Shown: piece by piece, positions 25,298 to 33,750 of the stretch
How positions within the stretch are numbered: position 1 is the stretch's first letter
Layout of the letters: each line of letters opens with the position of its first letter
NCBI GenBank assembly: GCA_029263125.1
Contig: JAJCYD010000014.1
Location: 1-64,000, forward strand
Reading direction: 5' to 3'
Length of the DNA: 64,000 nt
DNA from: Solirubrobacteraceae bacterium
Lineage (GTDB): Bacteria; Actinomycetota; Thermoleophilia; Solirubrobacterales; Solirubrobacteraceae
Notes under the pieces: generated by a model
Seen by the model: only the letters and a program-made list of their open reading frames with translations
Databases searched by the model: none
What the model was told of the DNA's origin: nothing
Made by a program: the position numbers and the translations under genes

Positions 25298-25798
25298 TCA
25301 GGCTGCGCGCGACTCGGGTGCGGGGTCGATCTCGAGGATCTCGATGCGGTGTGTACCACCGGGAGCTCGCACCTCGACGATGTCGCCGGAGCGCCGGCCG
25401 AGGATGGCCTCGCCGACGGGTGAGTCGGTCGAGATCTGGCGCTGGCCTGGGTTGACCTCGGCGACGCCCACGAGCTGGTAGGTGACCGTCACGCCGTCGG
25501 GCATGCGCAGGCGCACGTGCGCGCCGATGTCCGCGCTGCCGTCGGCGGCGTAGTCGACGATCGCCGCGAGCGCGAGCGTCTGGCGCAATGTGGCGATCCG
25601 CCGCTCGAGCGTCGCGTGTTCCTCGAGGGCTTCGAGATGGTCGGCGTTCTCGTCCGGTCCGGCGCCGCCATCGCGCGCGTCGCGCAGCCAGCGTGCGACT
25701 TCGGGACGGCGCACTGTGAGGAGCTCTACGAGCTGGGCTCGCAGGCGCTCATGACCCTCGGGTGTGATTGATCGCAACTGATTGACGGCAGCTGACAC
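25298..25798 (-). CDS. GreA/GreB-family transcription elongation factor
   Basis: 166 aa, GTG start with AAGGAG. N-terminal coiled coil (ITPEGHERLRAQLVELLTVR, GPDENADHLEALEEHATLER) and C-terminal FKBP-like domain (YQLVGVAEVNPGQRQISTDS, PVGEAILGRRSGDIVEVRAP). The coiled-coil tip carries the acidic pair D-E as in GreA. It rescues backtracked RNA polymerase in characterised homologues. It may be a second, stress-linked paralogue since it lies among stress genes. Confidence 0.9.
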   Translation of the reverse strand: MSAAVNQLRSITPEGHERLRAQLVELLTVRRPEVARWLRDARDGGAGPDENADHLEALEEHATLERRIATLRQTLALAAIVDYAADGSADIGAHVRLRMPDGVTVTYQLVGVAEVNPGQRQISTDSPVGEAILGRRSGDIVEVRAPGGTHRIEILEIDPAPESRAA

Positions 25799-25980
25799 GA
25801 CTGCTCCTTCGGTGTGCAGACATGAACGTCGCGCAGGTCGCGCGATGTCGGGGGAGCTTGGCTGAGCAGACGAGGCCGACCAATGGGCTCACGACCTCAT
25901 TTCACGGCGCATCAGCGCCCTGGCGCCGGAACGCGTCGGATGGCAGGCGTCCCCGCACGGTGCGGGCTGCGAAGGTAGGA

Positions 25981-26050
25981 GCGAACTTCGAGATGGGGTC
26001 GCGACCGCATGGTGGCCCGATGCCCTGAGCAGCACGCTGGCGGGAACATG
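25981..26050 (+). repeat. 70-bp repeat, copy 1 (leader of 26048 gene)
   Basis: Matches 47196-47263 with two 1-bp indels and no other difference. It contains the palindrome GGTCGCGACC and ends on the ATG of the downstream gene, so it covers that gene's likely promoter or leader. Confidence 0.8.
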
Positions 26051-26569
26051 CGTACCGCTGATCCCGACGCCGCGGAACCTGCAGCACGCGGTGGGCACAG
26101 GATCCTGGGCGCGCCGCTGATCGCCAGGCGCGTCATTGCCGCGGACGTCGATGAGCTGCGCCGGATCGTCGCCGATCCGGCGGGCCAATGGCGGATCGTG
26201 TCGGGCGTCCATGCGCTGCTGCGGCCGCGGGCCCGCACAGATCCGTGCCCGAACACCGGGATGGTCCCCGTTCGCGTCGGGCTCTGGGGCCGTGACGTGC
26301 TCTGGATGTGCTGGTTGCTTGTGCCTGGGCGCGGCACGACCGAGGTCGGACTCGTGGCCCAGTTTGAGTCCGGCCTGCTGCTGGGCCGCGTCCTCTCGCG
26401 AGTAGGCGTCCGGGGGTGGATAACACGGCGGCTGGAGGTGACGTTGGGCGTGCTGGCGCGGCTCGCATATTGCGCCGTCGAAGACCTCGACGACATCGAG
26501 CGCGAGGCCGACTTCACCGAGCTAGACGCGGAAGCCACGGGCGGCTACGGCCCCGCCACGACGGCGTGA
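26048..26569 (+). CDS. SRPBCC/polyketide-cyclase-like protein
   Basis: 173 aa. ARRVIAADVDELRRIVADPA, WRIVSGVHALLRPRARTDPC and GTTEVGLVAQFESGLLLGRV suggest the helix-grip SRPBCC fold, but no motif is decisive. The ATG at 26048 sits at the end of the 70-bp repeat. Ligand unknown. Confidence 0.5.
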   Translation: MRTADPDAAEPAARGGHRILGAPLIARRVIAADVDELRRIVADPAGQWRIVSGVHALLRPRARTDPCPNTGMVPVRVGLWGRDVLWMCWLLVPGRGTTEVGLVAQFESGLLLGRVLSRVGVRGWITRRLEVTLGVLARLAYCAVEDLDDIEREADFTELDAEATGGYGPATTA

Positions 26570-26572
26570 GTC

Positions 26573-26590
26573 GTGAACGGCACCGTTCAC
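26573..26590. promoter_or_regulatory. Palindrome after the SRPBCC-like gene
   Basis: GTGAACGG-CA-CCGTTCAC: two perfect 8-bp arms with a 2-bp centre, too tight for a hairpin and therefore more like a TetR-type operator. The gene it would control is not obvious. Confidence 0.4.
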
Positions 26591-26684
26591 CTGGGCGAGC
26601 GCCCGCTGCGGATCGTGCTGCGAGGCCCCAAGCCTTGGGATGTTTCCCAGGACGTCGAGGAGATCCTCGCCTGGCGAATGGTGC

Positions 26685-27011
26685 GTCAATCCGATGATGG
26701 ACAACCGGGTCCTTCACAGAACGCGCGGCCGGGACGCCTTGAGCGCGCTCTACGCTTGCCGAATGTACGACGCTGCCGACAGTGGGCCTGCGATGCCAGC
26801 GTGCCGGCGAGAGCGGGGTCAGCGGCGTCATCCTCGCCGTGATTTCCGGCAAGGGCGCCATCGGCGTGTGCTCACCGGTGCTCGACGCTACGGCAACAGC
26901 GTGCGCGGGGCTACTAGGGTGTGCGGCGAGATGTTGGAGCGCCTCGGGCTGCATGTCGTCGCCACCGAAGCCGAGGACGCCATCCTCGGCGGCGCCGTGC
27001 CGGTGCCGTAG
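26685..27011 (+). pseudogene. glsA: Glutaminase, C-terminal relic with two frameshifts
   Basis: The last ~110 residues of a GlsA-type glutaminase are spread over two frames: VNPMMDNRVLHRT and LYACRMYDAADS, then GESGVSGVILAVISGKGAIG and VCSPVLDA, then YGNSVRGATRVCGEMLERLG. The two shifts (about 26780 and 26887) compensate each other. The N-terminal two thirds are missing, including the SxxK catalytic serine. It ends 3 nt before the asparagine synthetase ATG, so it was once co-transcribed with it. Confidence 0.8.
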
Positions 27012-27014
27012 CGA

Positions 27015-28535
27015 ATGTCGGGGCTCGTCGCCGCATTCGGACCGTTCGAGCCGGGTCTCGGCCGGCGGATGCTCACGCGCCTGGCCCATCGCGGGCCCGA
27101 CGGCGAAGGATCGCGGCAGGTGGCCGACGCGTGGCTCGGCCACCGCCGGCTCGCCACCGTCGACCTGCAGGGGGGCGCCCAGCCGCTCGGCAACGATGCG
27201 GGCGACCTGTGGATAATCGGCGACGGGGAGATCTACAACCACCGGCGCCTGCGCACGGAGCTTGGCGAGCAGTCGTTTCGCACCGGCTCGGACCACGAGG
27301 CCGCCCTGCGCCTCTTCGAGCGCGAGGGTCTCGAGGGGGTCGAACGGCTATGGGGCACGTTCGCGTTCGTCATCGCGGGGGAGGACGGCCGCTTCGCGGC
27401 GGTTCGCGACAGGCTCGGCGTCGCACCGCTCTACTGGGCGCGCAGAAACGGCACCGTGCTGTTCGCGTCCGAGCTCAAGGCCTTCGACGAGGACTGGCGA
27501 GGCGAGGCGGAGCCCTTCCCGACCGGGCATGTGTGGACGCCCGACGACGGGCTCAGGGAGTGGGGCTCGCTGCCATCGGGCCCGGCGGTCCTCATGCGCA
27601 GCCGCCGTCCCGACGAGGACCCGCCGGAGTGGGTGTTCGCCGCGATCCGCGACTCGGTGGTCAGGGCGGTCGAATTCGCCCTGATCGCCGACGTCCCCGT
27701 CGGCGCCTTCCTCTCGGGTGGGCTCGACTCGAGCGTCGTCTGCGCCATCGCCGCGCGCTCCCTCCGCGAGCGCGGCCGGGCATTCAAGACCTTCGCCGCC
27801 GGCCTGAGCGGCAGCGCCGACCTGGTGGCGGCCCGCCGCGTCGCGAACCATGTCGGCAGCGAACACTACGAGCGCGTGTACACAGCCGACGAGGCGATCG
27901 CGCTGGTGCCCGAGGTGATCGGGGTGCTCGAGTCCTTCGACCCCATGCTCATCCACAGCGCGGTTCCAAACCATCTGGTGGCCACGCTGGCCCGCGAGCA
28001 CGTCAAGGCGGTCCTGGTCGGCGAGGGAGCGGACGAGCTCTTCGCCGGCTATTCCCACTATGCGGAGATCGAGACCGGGGACGAGCTGCACGATGAGCTG
28101 CTGGAGACGATTCGGGGGCTGCACAACCTCGGCCTCCAGCGTGTCGACCGGGTCACCAGCGACAACGCGATCGAGGCTCGGATCCCGTTCCTGGATATCG
28201 ACCTCGTCGAGCTGGCGCTCGCGCTCCCACCCGGCTGGAAGCTCACCAGCGAGAGCCGTCCGGAGAAGTGGCTGCTGCGCCGCGCCTTCGAGGGCTGGCT
28301 TCCTGATGACCTGCTCTGGCGCAGGAAGGAGCAGTTCGGTCAGGGCACGGGCATGGACGAGGTGTTGCGCGACCATTTCGGCGCGACCGTGAGCGAGACA
28401 GATCTCGAGCGCGAGCGCGACGCGCTCGATCCTCCGCTCCGCACGCGCGAGGAGCTCGCCTATTACCGGATCTTTATCGAGCGCCTGCCGGGCGTCGACG
28501 CCGGAAAGTCGATCGGCCGGTTCGTCGAGGCATGA
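27015..28535 (+). CDS. asnB: Asparagine synthetase B homologue without glutaminase nucleophile
   Basis: 506 aa. An Ntn-type N-terminal domain (1-~190; LAHRGPDGEG, GHRRLA) precedes a synthetase domain with the PP-loop SGGLDSS (234-240) and GEGADELFAGY, so aspartyl adenylation looks intact. The residue after Met is Ser (MSGLVAAFG), where glutamine-dependent AsnB enzymes have the essential Cys. The oxyanion motif NGEIYN reads DGEIYN (residues 70-75). Both changes predict no glutamine hydrolysis, so the enzyme would need free ammonia, perhaps once supplied by the glutaminase whose relic lies 3 nt upstream. Another acceptor or nitrogen donor cannot be excluded. Confidence 0.88.
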   Translation: MSGLVAAFGPFEPGLGRRMLTRLAHRGPDGEGSRQVADAWLGHRRLATVDLQGGAQPLGNDAGDLWIIGDGEIYNHRRLRTELGEQSFRTGSDHEAALRLFEREGLEGVERLWGTFAFVIAGEDGRFAAVRDRLGVAPLYWARRNGTVLFASELKAFDEDWRGEAEPFPTGHVWTPDDGLREWGSLPSGPAVLMRSRRPDEDPPEWVFAAIRDSVVRAVEFALIADVPVGAFLSGGLDSSVVCAIAARSLRERGRAFKTFAAGLSGSADLVAARRVANHVGSEHYERVYTADEAIALVPEVIGVLESFDPMLIHSAVPNHLVATLAREHVKAVLVGEGADELFAGYSHYAEIETGDELHDELLETIRGLHNLGLQRVDRVTSDNAIEARIPFLDIDLVELALALPPGWKLTSESRPEKWLLRRAFEGWLPDDLLWRRKEQFGQGTGMDEVLRDHFGATVSETDLERERDALDPPLRTREELAYYRIFIERLPGVDAGKSIGRFVEA

Positions 28536-28691
28536 CTGTGCGCCCATGCGGGCCGCGCTCATAGCCTTCCCCCGTCGGCAAGCCTGCGGCTACTCGCTCG
28601 TCGGTCCCGTAAGCGCGTGCACGCCTTCGGTCGTGCGCTGTCCGGGCCGGACCCGGCGCCGCCGGAGCTGCAACCCTCCGACTCGGCTCAG

Positions 28692-28850
28692 CTGCCGAGG
28701 CCCTTCTCGCGCAGCTCGGCCCGCGCGAGCTTGCTCTTGTCGAGCGCGTCGAGGCCCATGCCGCTGACCGAGAAGAACCGCGACCACCGGCATCAACATT
28801 TTCATCGACCTCGAGGGCGACGTGGTTGACGCCGAGCGGGCGTATCCGGC
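28692..28850 (-). pseudogene. Relic of a VOC-family gene with internal deletion
   Basis: On the minus strand the start ([17 protein letters not shown]) and the end (GMGLDALDKSKLARAELREK then GLGS-stop) of a VOC protein like that at 41575-42021 are joined directly, with about 95 residues missing and a frame change. The intact paralogue reads [20 protein letters not shown] and [20 protein letters not shown]. Confidence 0.75.
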
Positions 28851-28907
28851 CACGGGGGCCGGCGGAGCCGTTCGCGGGGTGATCGGCGGGGCATCGCCAT
28901 GATCATC

Positions 28908-30248
28908 TCACGCGGCACGCGGCGCTGGACGCGCCATGTCCTCGGGCTCGGGGGTTCGCTTAGTCACCGCGACGCCGAGTAGCGAGAGCGCGAGCACGGC
29001 GCCCACGGCGGCCTCGACGCCGACCAGACCCGCGATCACGCCGAGCAGCACCAGCGCGATCATCACGACGCCGCTGATCGTGTTCGCGAGGGCGACGTAG
29101 AGCGGGCGGTCGCCGGGCGGCGCGGCGGTCACGAGGTACGCCTTGCGGCCGAGCCGCACCCCCTCTTGGGCCACCACGGCGACGAAGACGACGGTGGCGT
29201 AGGCGGCCTCGCTGCCCGCGTCGACGATCAGAAGGCCGGCCGCCAGCAGCGCGGCCAGCGCGCCGATGCTCCCGGCAACCGTCATGACCGCGCGGTCGGA
29301 GGCCCGGTCGGTGATCCGCCCCCAGACCGGGTTGCTGACCATCGCCGCGGCTCCGGAAGCGACCAGAAACGCACCGAGACCTGAGGCATCCACGCCTTCC
29401 TGACTCGCCGCCAGCACATAGAACGGGACCGCCACCTCGGTGACCGCCAGCAGCCCTCGGGCGAGCAGGAAGCGCCGGAATCCGGGGACCTCGCGCAGCA
29501 GCCTCGCTCCGGCGTGCGCCTCCTTCAGCGGCGTGCGCCCGCCGGCGATGGCGCCCGGCGGCTCATCGATCAGCGCGAACAGCCACGCGCCGAGCACCCA
29601 CAGCGCGGCCGCCGCGAGGAGCAGCGCCACGAACGTTCCGCGGCTGGCTTGTGGGCCGAGCGTCGCCACCAGGACGCCGCCGACCACGATCGTCACGACG
29701 CCGCCCGCGGCGCCGCGGAGCCCGAGCAGGCGGCCGCGCCGGCGCGTGACGATCGTCTTGCCCATCACGTCGCCGAAGGCGACCGAGCCGGCGCCACCGG
29801 CGAGACTGAAGATCGCGAGCATGGCAACGACCGCGACGCCGGCCAGGGCGCCGCTGAGCGCGACGCCGGCCAGAGCGATCCCGATCAGGGCCGCAGCCTG
29901 GACCAGCGCGGCCGCCACCCAAAAACCCTTGCGGCGCTCGAAGGCGCGCATCCTCCCCGACACGACCAGCCCCGGCAGCAGGCTCGCGCCGCGACGCACG
30001 GGCTCGAGCGCGCCGGCGAGCGCGACCGGCGCCCCGACCGCCGTCAGCAGCAGCGGCAGCACCACCCCAGGGCTCGCGAGCTGCTCGGCGGTCTTCGTGC
30101 ACGCGCCGTTGGCGACGTTGAGCGCGAAGTTGCGCGGCACGTCCGCACAGGCCTCCTCCGGGATGCCCTCACAGATGCTGCCCTCGCTGGTGTCGTCGGC
30201 GTCGAGAAGCCCGAAGACGCGCGACGCCGTGTCTGTCGCCACGGCCAT
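28908..30248 (-). CDS. MFS transporter
   Basis: 446 aa with about 10-12 hydrophobic segments from residue ~60, e.g. VVLPLLLTAVGAPVALAGAL, VAVVAMLAIFSLAGGAGSVA, GVVTIVVGGVLVATLGP and VVMIALVLLGVIAGLVGVEA. The N-terminal 55 residues are soluble, acidic and contain four Cys (CEGIPEEACADVPRNF, NGACTK), unusual for MFS proteins and possibly a metal or redox site. AGGAG lies close to the ATG. Substrate unknown. Confidence 0.8.
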   Translation of the reverse strand: MAVATDTASRVFGLLDADDTSEGSICEGIPEEACADVPRNFALNVANGACTKTAEQLASPGVVLPLLLTAVGAPVALAGALEPVRRGASLLPGLVVSGRMRAFERRKGFWVAAALVQAAALIGIALAGVALSGALAGVAVVAMLAIFSLAGGAGSVAFGDVMGKTIVTRRRGRLLGLRGAAGGVVTIVVGGVLVATLGPQASRGTFVALLLAAAALWVLGAWLFALIDEPPGAIAGGRTPLKEAHAGARLLREVPGFRRFLLARGLLAVTEVAVPFYVLAASQEGVDASGLGAFLVASGAAAMVSNPVWGRITDRASDRAVMTVAGSIGALAALLAAGLLIVDAGSEAAYATVVFVAVVAQEGVRLGRKAYLVTAAPPGDRPLYVALANTISGVVMIALVLLGVIAGLVGVEAAVGAVLALSLLGVAVTKRTPEPEDMARPAPRAA

Positions 30249-30312
30249 CTCGCTCCTATGCCCGGAACGGCGCTTCGGTATCGCGGCAGGCTCACAGGAC
30301 CAATAGATCGGC

Positions 30313-30670
30313 GGTGCACTCGGGCGTCAAGGACCGCGGGTTCATGGACTCGATCTACTTCCGCGACCCGCTGGGGCGCTGGTCGAGCTCGCTTCCTACC
30401 GCTTCGAGCCGCCTGTCGGTCACACCCACGCCGACGAGATGCTCGAGGCGCATCTCCTACGCACCGAGCACGGCGACTACACCATCGTGCCGATCCACCT
30501 TGCCGACGCGATCGAGCGGCTCGTCACACGCTCCCAGCGCACGCTGTCAGAGGATCGCGCACCAAAGGACCCGTACGCGGGCGTGCAGTCCGCCGAAGTC
30601 AACGAGCCCGATGAGTGAGACGTTCCGACAAGGTGTTCGAAGACCACTTACGACTGGCCGGCGGACACCG
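30313..30670 (+). pseudogene. Scrambled relic of the VOC-dehydrogenase-SnoaL operon
   Basis: 30313-30618 is nearly identical to the 3' half of the VOC gene at 39755-40375 (SGVKDRGFMDSIYFRDPLG through YAGVQ.AEVNEPDE), with a one-base loss (GGGCGCTGG for GGGCTGCTGG). The first 10 bp of the following dehydrogenase gene (GAGACGTTCC) then join directly to VFEDHLRLAG of the SnoaL-like gene (41372 onward). The whole ~980-bp dehydrogenase body has been lost. It is thus a decayed second copy of the 39.7-41.5 kb operon. Confidence 0.88.
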
Positions 30671-30764
30671 CAGGCCGCGCTGCTGTGGCGCGTTTCGCGA
30701 GCAAGGCGAAGATCGAGGCGCATCCGACGGCGTCGTCGTTGCGCTGGACGGTCGTCGCCCCGAG

Positions 30765-31628
30765 CTACTTGGGCAGTGTCCAGAACCCGTCGAAACCGAC
30801 GTGGCGCTCCTCGGCAACACGCCCGAGCTGCTCGCGGGCGTCCTCGATCGGGATGTCGCAGACGACCGCTACCTCTTTTGTCGCCAGGGGCGTTCCGGTC
30901 CAGTGCAGGACCTCCTCAACCGACCCCGGGGGGTCGTGGCGCTCGACGCCCGGGACCAGGTTGGCGAGCACGACGTCGTATGCAGCGAATGGCTGAAACC
31001 CCGGGATTGAGATTCGCACGCCGTCGCTCGCTCGCGTCACCTCGTAGGACGGGCAGGTGTACCGTCGCCCACCCGACCAGTTCGCGAGCTTGTGGTCGAG
31101 GGCGCGGGCTGCCGGCATAGGTTGTCGTGCGAGCCGCATGTCCTCCCGTGTCGCCTCCTCGACGTCCGCGCCCGCCGCCAGGCGGGCGAGTTCCTCGGCG
31201 TCCATCCCGGCGTCGCGGGCGGCGCTGGCGATTACGTGCGGTTCATCGATCAGCTCACCGGAAAAGTTGCGGACGCGCAGGCAACGAAGCAACGACTGCT
31301 CGCGCTCGGGCTGGTGCAGACGGGCGGCGACAATCGCGTGGCACGCGGGCGCGGTCGCGGCAATCCGCGAGCGCGGCTGCGTGTCGATGGGCATCCCGTG
31401 TTTCCGAGAGATCTCGTGGAAGGCCTCGGCCATCCCCTCGGGCGTGAACCCGCGCTCGAGGTAGTCGTCAGCCGACTCGGCGAGAACGACCACCCGTACT
31501 TTCCAGTCGAGGCTGTCGCCGTAGAGCCATCTGAGCCGCCGCCGGAACGGCTCGGCGCTGTATGCCCATGGGCACGCGGGATCAGTGAACTCGGTGATGC
31601 AGACCTCTGCGGGGGCGGCTTCAGGCAT
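30765..31628 (-). CDS. DsbA/FrnE-family thioredoxin-fold protein
   Basis: 287 aa. ITEFTDPACPWAYSAEPFRR holds the active-site CPWA with only one Cys, as in FrnE-like and HCCA-isomerase-like members rather than CxxC DsbA; the alpha-helical insert follows (EISRKHGMPIDTQPRSRIAA). No signal peptide, so probably cytoplasmic. A C-terminal extension (VLHWTGTPLATKEVAVVCDI) resembles a winged-helix sensor. It overlaps the MFS relic by 8 bp. Confidence 0.82.
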   Translation of the reverse strand: MPEAAPAEVCITEFTDPACPWAYSAEPFRRRLRWLYGDSLDWKVRVVVLAESADDYLERGFTPEGMAEAFHEISRKHGMPIDTQPRSRIAATAPACHAIVAARLHQPEREQSLLRCLRVRNFSGELIDEPHVIASAARDAGMDAEELARLAAGADVEEATREDMRLARQPMPAARALDHKLANWSGGRRYTCPSYEVTRASDGVRISIPGFQPFAAYDVVLANLVPGVERHDPPGSVEEVLHWTGTPLATKEVAVVCDIPIEDAREQLGRVAEERHVGFDGFWTLPK

Positions 31629-32026
31629 CGTCGCTGGATACCCGCCTGACGCGTCGCGACAACGTGGAGCGGTTGACCGGTTCGCCCATGAGCGGCTGAT
31701 CGGTGCCTGCGACCGACGCCGCCTCGACCTCCTCGCCCGCCGGCGGGCACGCGGTGCAGGCCTGACTCGGATGGCGAGGCGCTGGGGAGGTCTCGCTCCC
31801 TCTGATCGTCGCCCACGAGATCAGGCCTCCGAGCGCGGCGATCGCGGCGGCGATCAGCATCGCCGTGCGAAAGCCCTCCGAGAAGGCGCCGGGCCCAACC
31901 GCGGTGCCGGCGCTCAGTCCCGCGGCCGCGGGCAAGGCAGCGACGGCGAGAAGCTGGGCGAGGCGTGCGGCGGCGATATTGACCGCCGAGGCGATGCCGG
32001 CGCGTTCGTCCGGTGAGTGAACGCTG
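31621..32026 (-). pseudogene. EmrB/QacA-type MFS exporter, C-terminal relic
   Basis: Open frame without a start: HSPDERAGIASAVNIAAARL, AQLLAVAALPAAAGLSAG, then FRTAMLIAAAIAALGGLISW and a Pro-rich tail. This is the last two helices of a 14-TM drug exporter. The upstream part is replaced by the fdhA gene 8 bp away. Confidence 0.8.
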
Positions 32027-32033
32027 CTGCGGC

Positions 32034-33251
32034 TCAGGCGGCGATCTCGCTGTGCGGGTCGAGGACGAACTTCTTGGCGACGCCGGCGTCGAAGTCCGCG
32101 TATCCCTGCGGGGCTTCGTCGAGGCTGATCACGGTCGCGTTGACGGCGTCAGCGATCTTTGCCTTGTCGTTGAGGATCAGCTGCATCAACCCGTGGTGAT
32201 ATCTCATCACCGGGCACTGGCCGGTCACGAATGCGTGTGACTTCGACCAGCCGAGCCCGAATCGCATCGACAGGTTGCCCTCCTTGGCAGCCTCGTCCGT
32301 GGCCCCCGGATCGCCGGTGACGTAGAGGCCGGGGATGCCGATGCTGCCGGCGACCCGGGTGACGTCCATCAGCGAGTTGAGGACGGCCGCGGGCTGCTCC
32401 TCGGCCGAATCGCCGCCGTGGCCGCGAGCCTCAAAGCCGACGCAGTCGACCGAGCAGTCCACCTCGGGAATGCCGAGGATCTGCTCGATCTGATCGCGCG
32501 GCTCACCCTTGCGGACGTCGACGGTCTCACAGCCGAACGACCGTGCCTGTTCAAGCCGCCTCTCCTGCAGATCGCCGACGATCACGACCGCCGCTCCGAG
32601 CAGCTGAGCAGAATGGGCCGCGGCCAGCCCGACCGGACCCGCCCCGGAGATGTAGACCGTCGAGCCTGGCTCGACGCCGGCGCTGACGCAGCCGTGATAG
32701 CCGGTCGGGAAGATGTCGGAGAGCATCGTCAGATCGACGATCTTCTCCCTCGCCTGCTCCTTGTCGGGGAACCTGAGCAGGTTCCAATCCGCGTAGGGGA
32801 CCATCGTGTACTCAGCCTGCCCGCCGACCCATCCGCCCATGTCGACATAGCCGTAGGCGGAGCCGGGACGATCCGGGTTCGTTTTCAAACAGACCCCCGT
32901 GTCGCCGGTCTTGCAGCGCCGACAGCGCCCGCAGGCGATGTTGAACGGGACCGAGCAGAGATCGCCCACCTTGATGAATTCGACCCCGGGTCCGGCTTCG
33001 ATCACCTCGCCGGTGATCTCGTGCCCGAGGATCAGGCCTTCCGGGGCGGTCGTGCGGCCGCGGACCATGTGCTGGTCGGAGCCGCAGATGTTGGTCGCGA
33101 GGATCTTGATGATCGCCCCGTGCGGGCACTCGCGCCCGACGTTGTCGGGGTGGACCCCGGGGCCGTCCTTGAGCTGGAGCTCGGGGAAGTCGATGTCCTG
33201 GACCTCGACGTTGCCGTTGCCCATGTACGCGACACCTCGGTTGTCAGCCAT
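32034..33251 (-). CDS. fdhA: Glutathione-independent formaldehyde dehydrogenase
   Basis: 405 aa, GGAGGAGACGAG before the ATG. Catalytic zinc ligands in ATNICGSDQHMVRG and LGHEITGEVIEAG, structural-zinc CGRCRRCKTGDTGVC, and the NAD site GAGPVGLAAA. The long FdhA-specific insertions and SYGYVDMGGWVGGQAEYxMVPYAD-like region (residues ~133-160) distinguish it from ordinary alcohol dehydrogenases. It oxidises formaldehyde to formate (or dismutates it) with tightly bound NAD in characterised members. Confidence 0.93.
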   Translation of the reverse strand: MADNRGVAYMGNGNVEVQDIDFPELQLKDGPGVHPDNVGRECPHGAIIKILATNICGSDQHMVRGRTTAPEGLILGHEITGEVIEAGPGVEFIKVGDLCSVPFNIACGRCRRCKTGDTGVCLKTNPDRPGSAYGYVDMGGWVGGQAEYTMVPYADWNLLRFPDKEQAREKIVDLTMLSDIFPTGYHGCVSAGVEPGSTVYISGAGPVGLAAAHSAQLLGAAVVIVGDLQERRLEQARSFGCETVDVRKGEPRDQIEQILGIPEVDCSVDCVGFEARGHGGDSAEEQPAAVLNSLMDVTRVAGSIGIPGLYVTGDPGATDEAAKEGNLSMRFGLGWSKSHAFVTGQCPVMRYHHGLMQLILNDKAKIADAVNATVISLDEAPQGYADFDAGVAKKFVLDPHSEIAA

Positions 33252-33305
33252 CTCGTCTCCTCCGCCTCGTGATCTCTCCGCCTCGCCTCTGCGCCGCTTC
33301 GGCGT

Positions 33306-33710
33306 TCAGAAGGCGGCGACGCCTGCCGCGGCGACCTCGTGGTCCTGTTCGACCGAGCCGCCGCCGACGCCGATTGCGCCGACGGCCTCGCCATCGCGCT
33401 CGAGCGGAATGCCGCCCGGAAACGCGATCAGGTTTCCGTCGTTGCTTGCCTCGATCCCATACAGGGGCTGACCGGGCTGGACCAGCGGCTGTAGATCCCC
33501 GGTCGGCATGTCGAATGCCCGCGCCGTGTAGGCCTTGTTCTGGGCGATGTCGATCGAGCCGAGCCAGGCACCATCCATCCTCGCGAACGCGGTCAGGTTG
33601 TTGCCGGCATCGACGACCGCGATGTTCATCGGCACGCCGATCTCGGCGGCCTTGCCCCTCGCAACATCGACCACCTTCTGAGCCTCTTCGAGTACTACGC
33701 CCGTGGTCAT
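33306..33710 (-). CDS. GlcG/HbpS heme-degrading family protein
   Basis: 134 aa from the ATG with GGAGGGG 7 nt upstream. [40 protein letters not shown] and [18 protein letters not shown] are the family signatures. Homologues bind heme or act in glycolate and aromatic clusters. Sits between fdhA and an acyl-CoA dehydrogenase on the same strand. Confidence 0.9.
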   Translation of the reverse strand: MTTGVVLEEAQKVVDVARGKAAEIGVPMNIAVVDAGNNLTAFARMDGAWLGSIDIAQNKAYTARAFDMPTGDLQPLVQPGQPLYGIEASNDGNLIAFPGGIPLERDGEAVGAIGVGGGSVEQDHEVAAAGVAAF

Positions 33711-33750
33711 CTGCTGCCCCTCCTGCGGTGACTCGCCTCCCTGGGTCACT

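Noticed and set aside
20602-26890. All frameshifts as sequencing errors
   Set aside because: Many relics also miss large parts or carry fused fragments, so decay is real; single-base cases (e.g. 5165, 54975, 50310) could still be errors.
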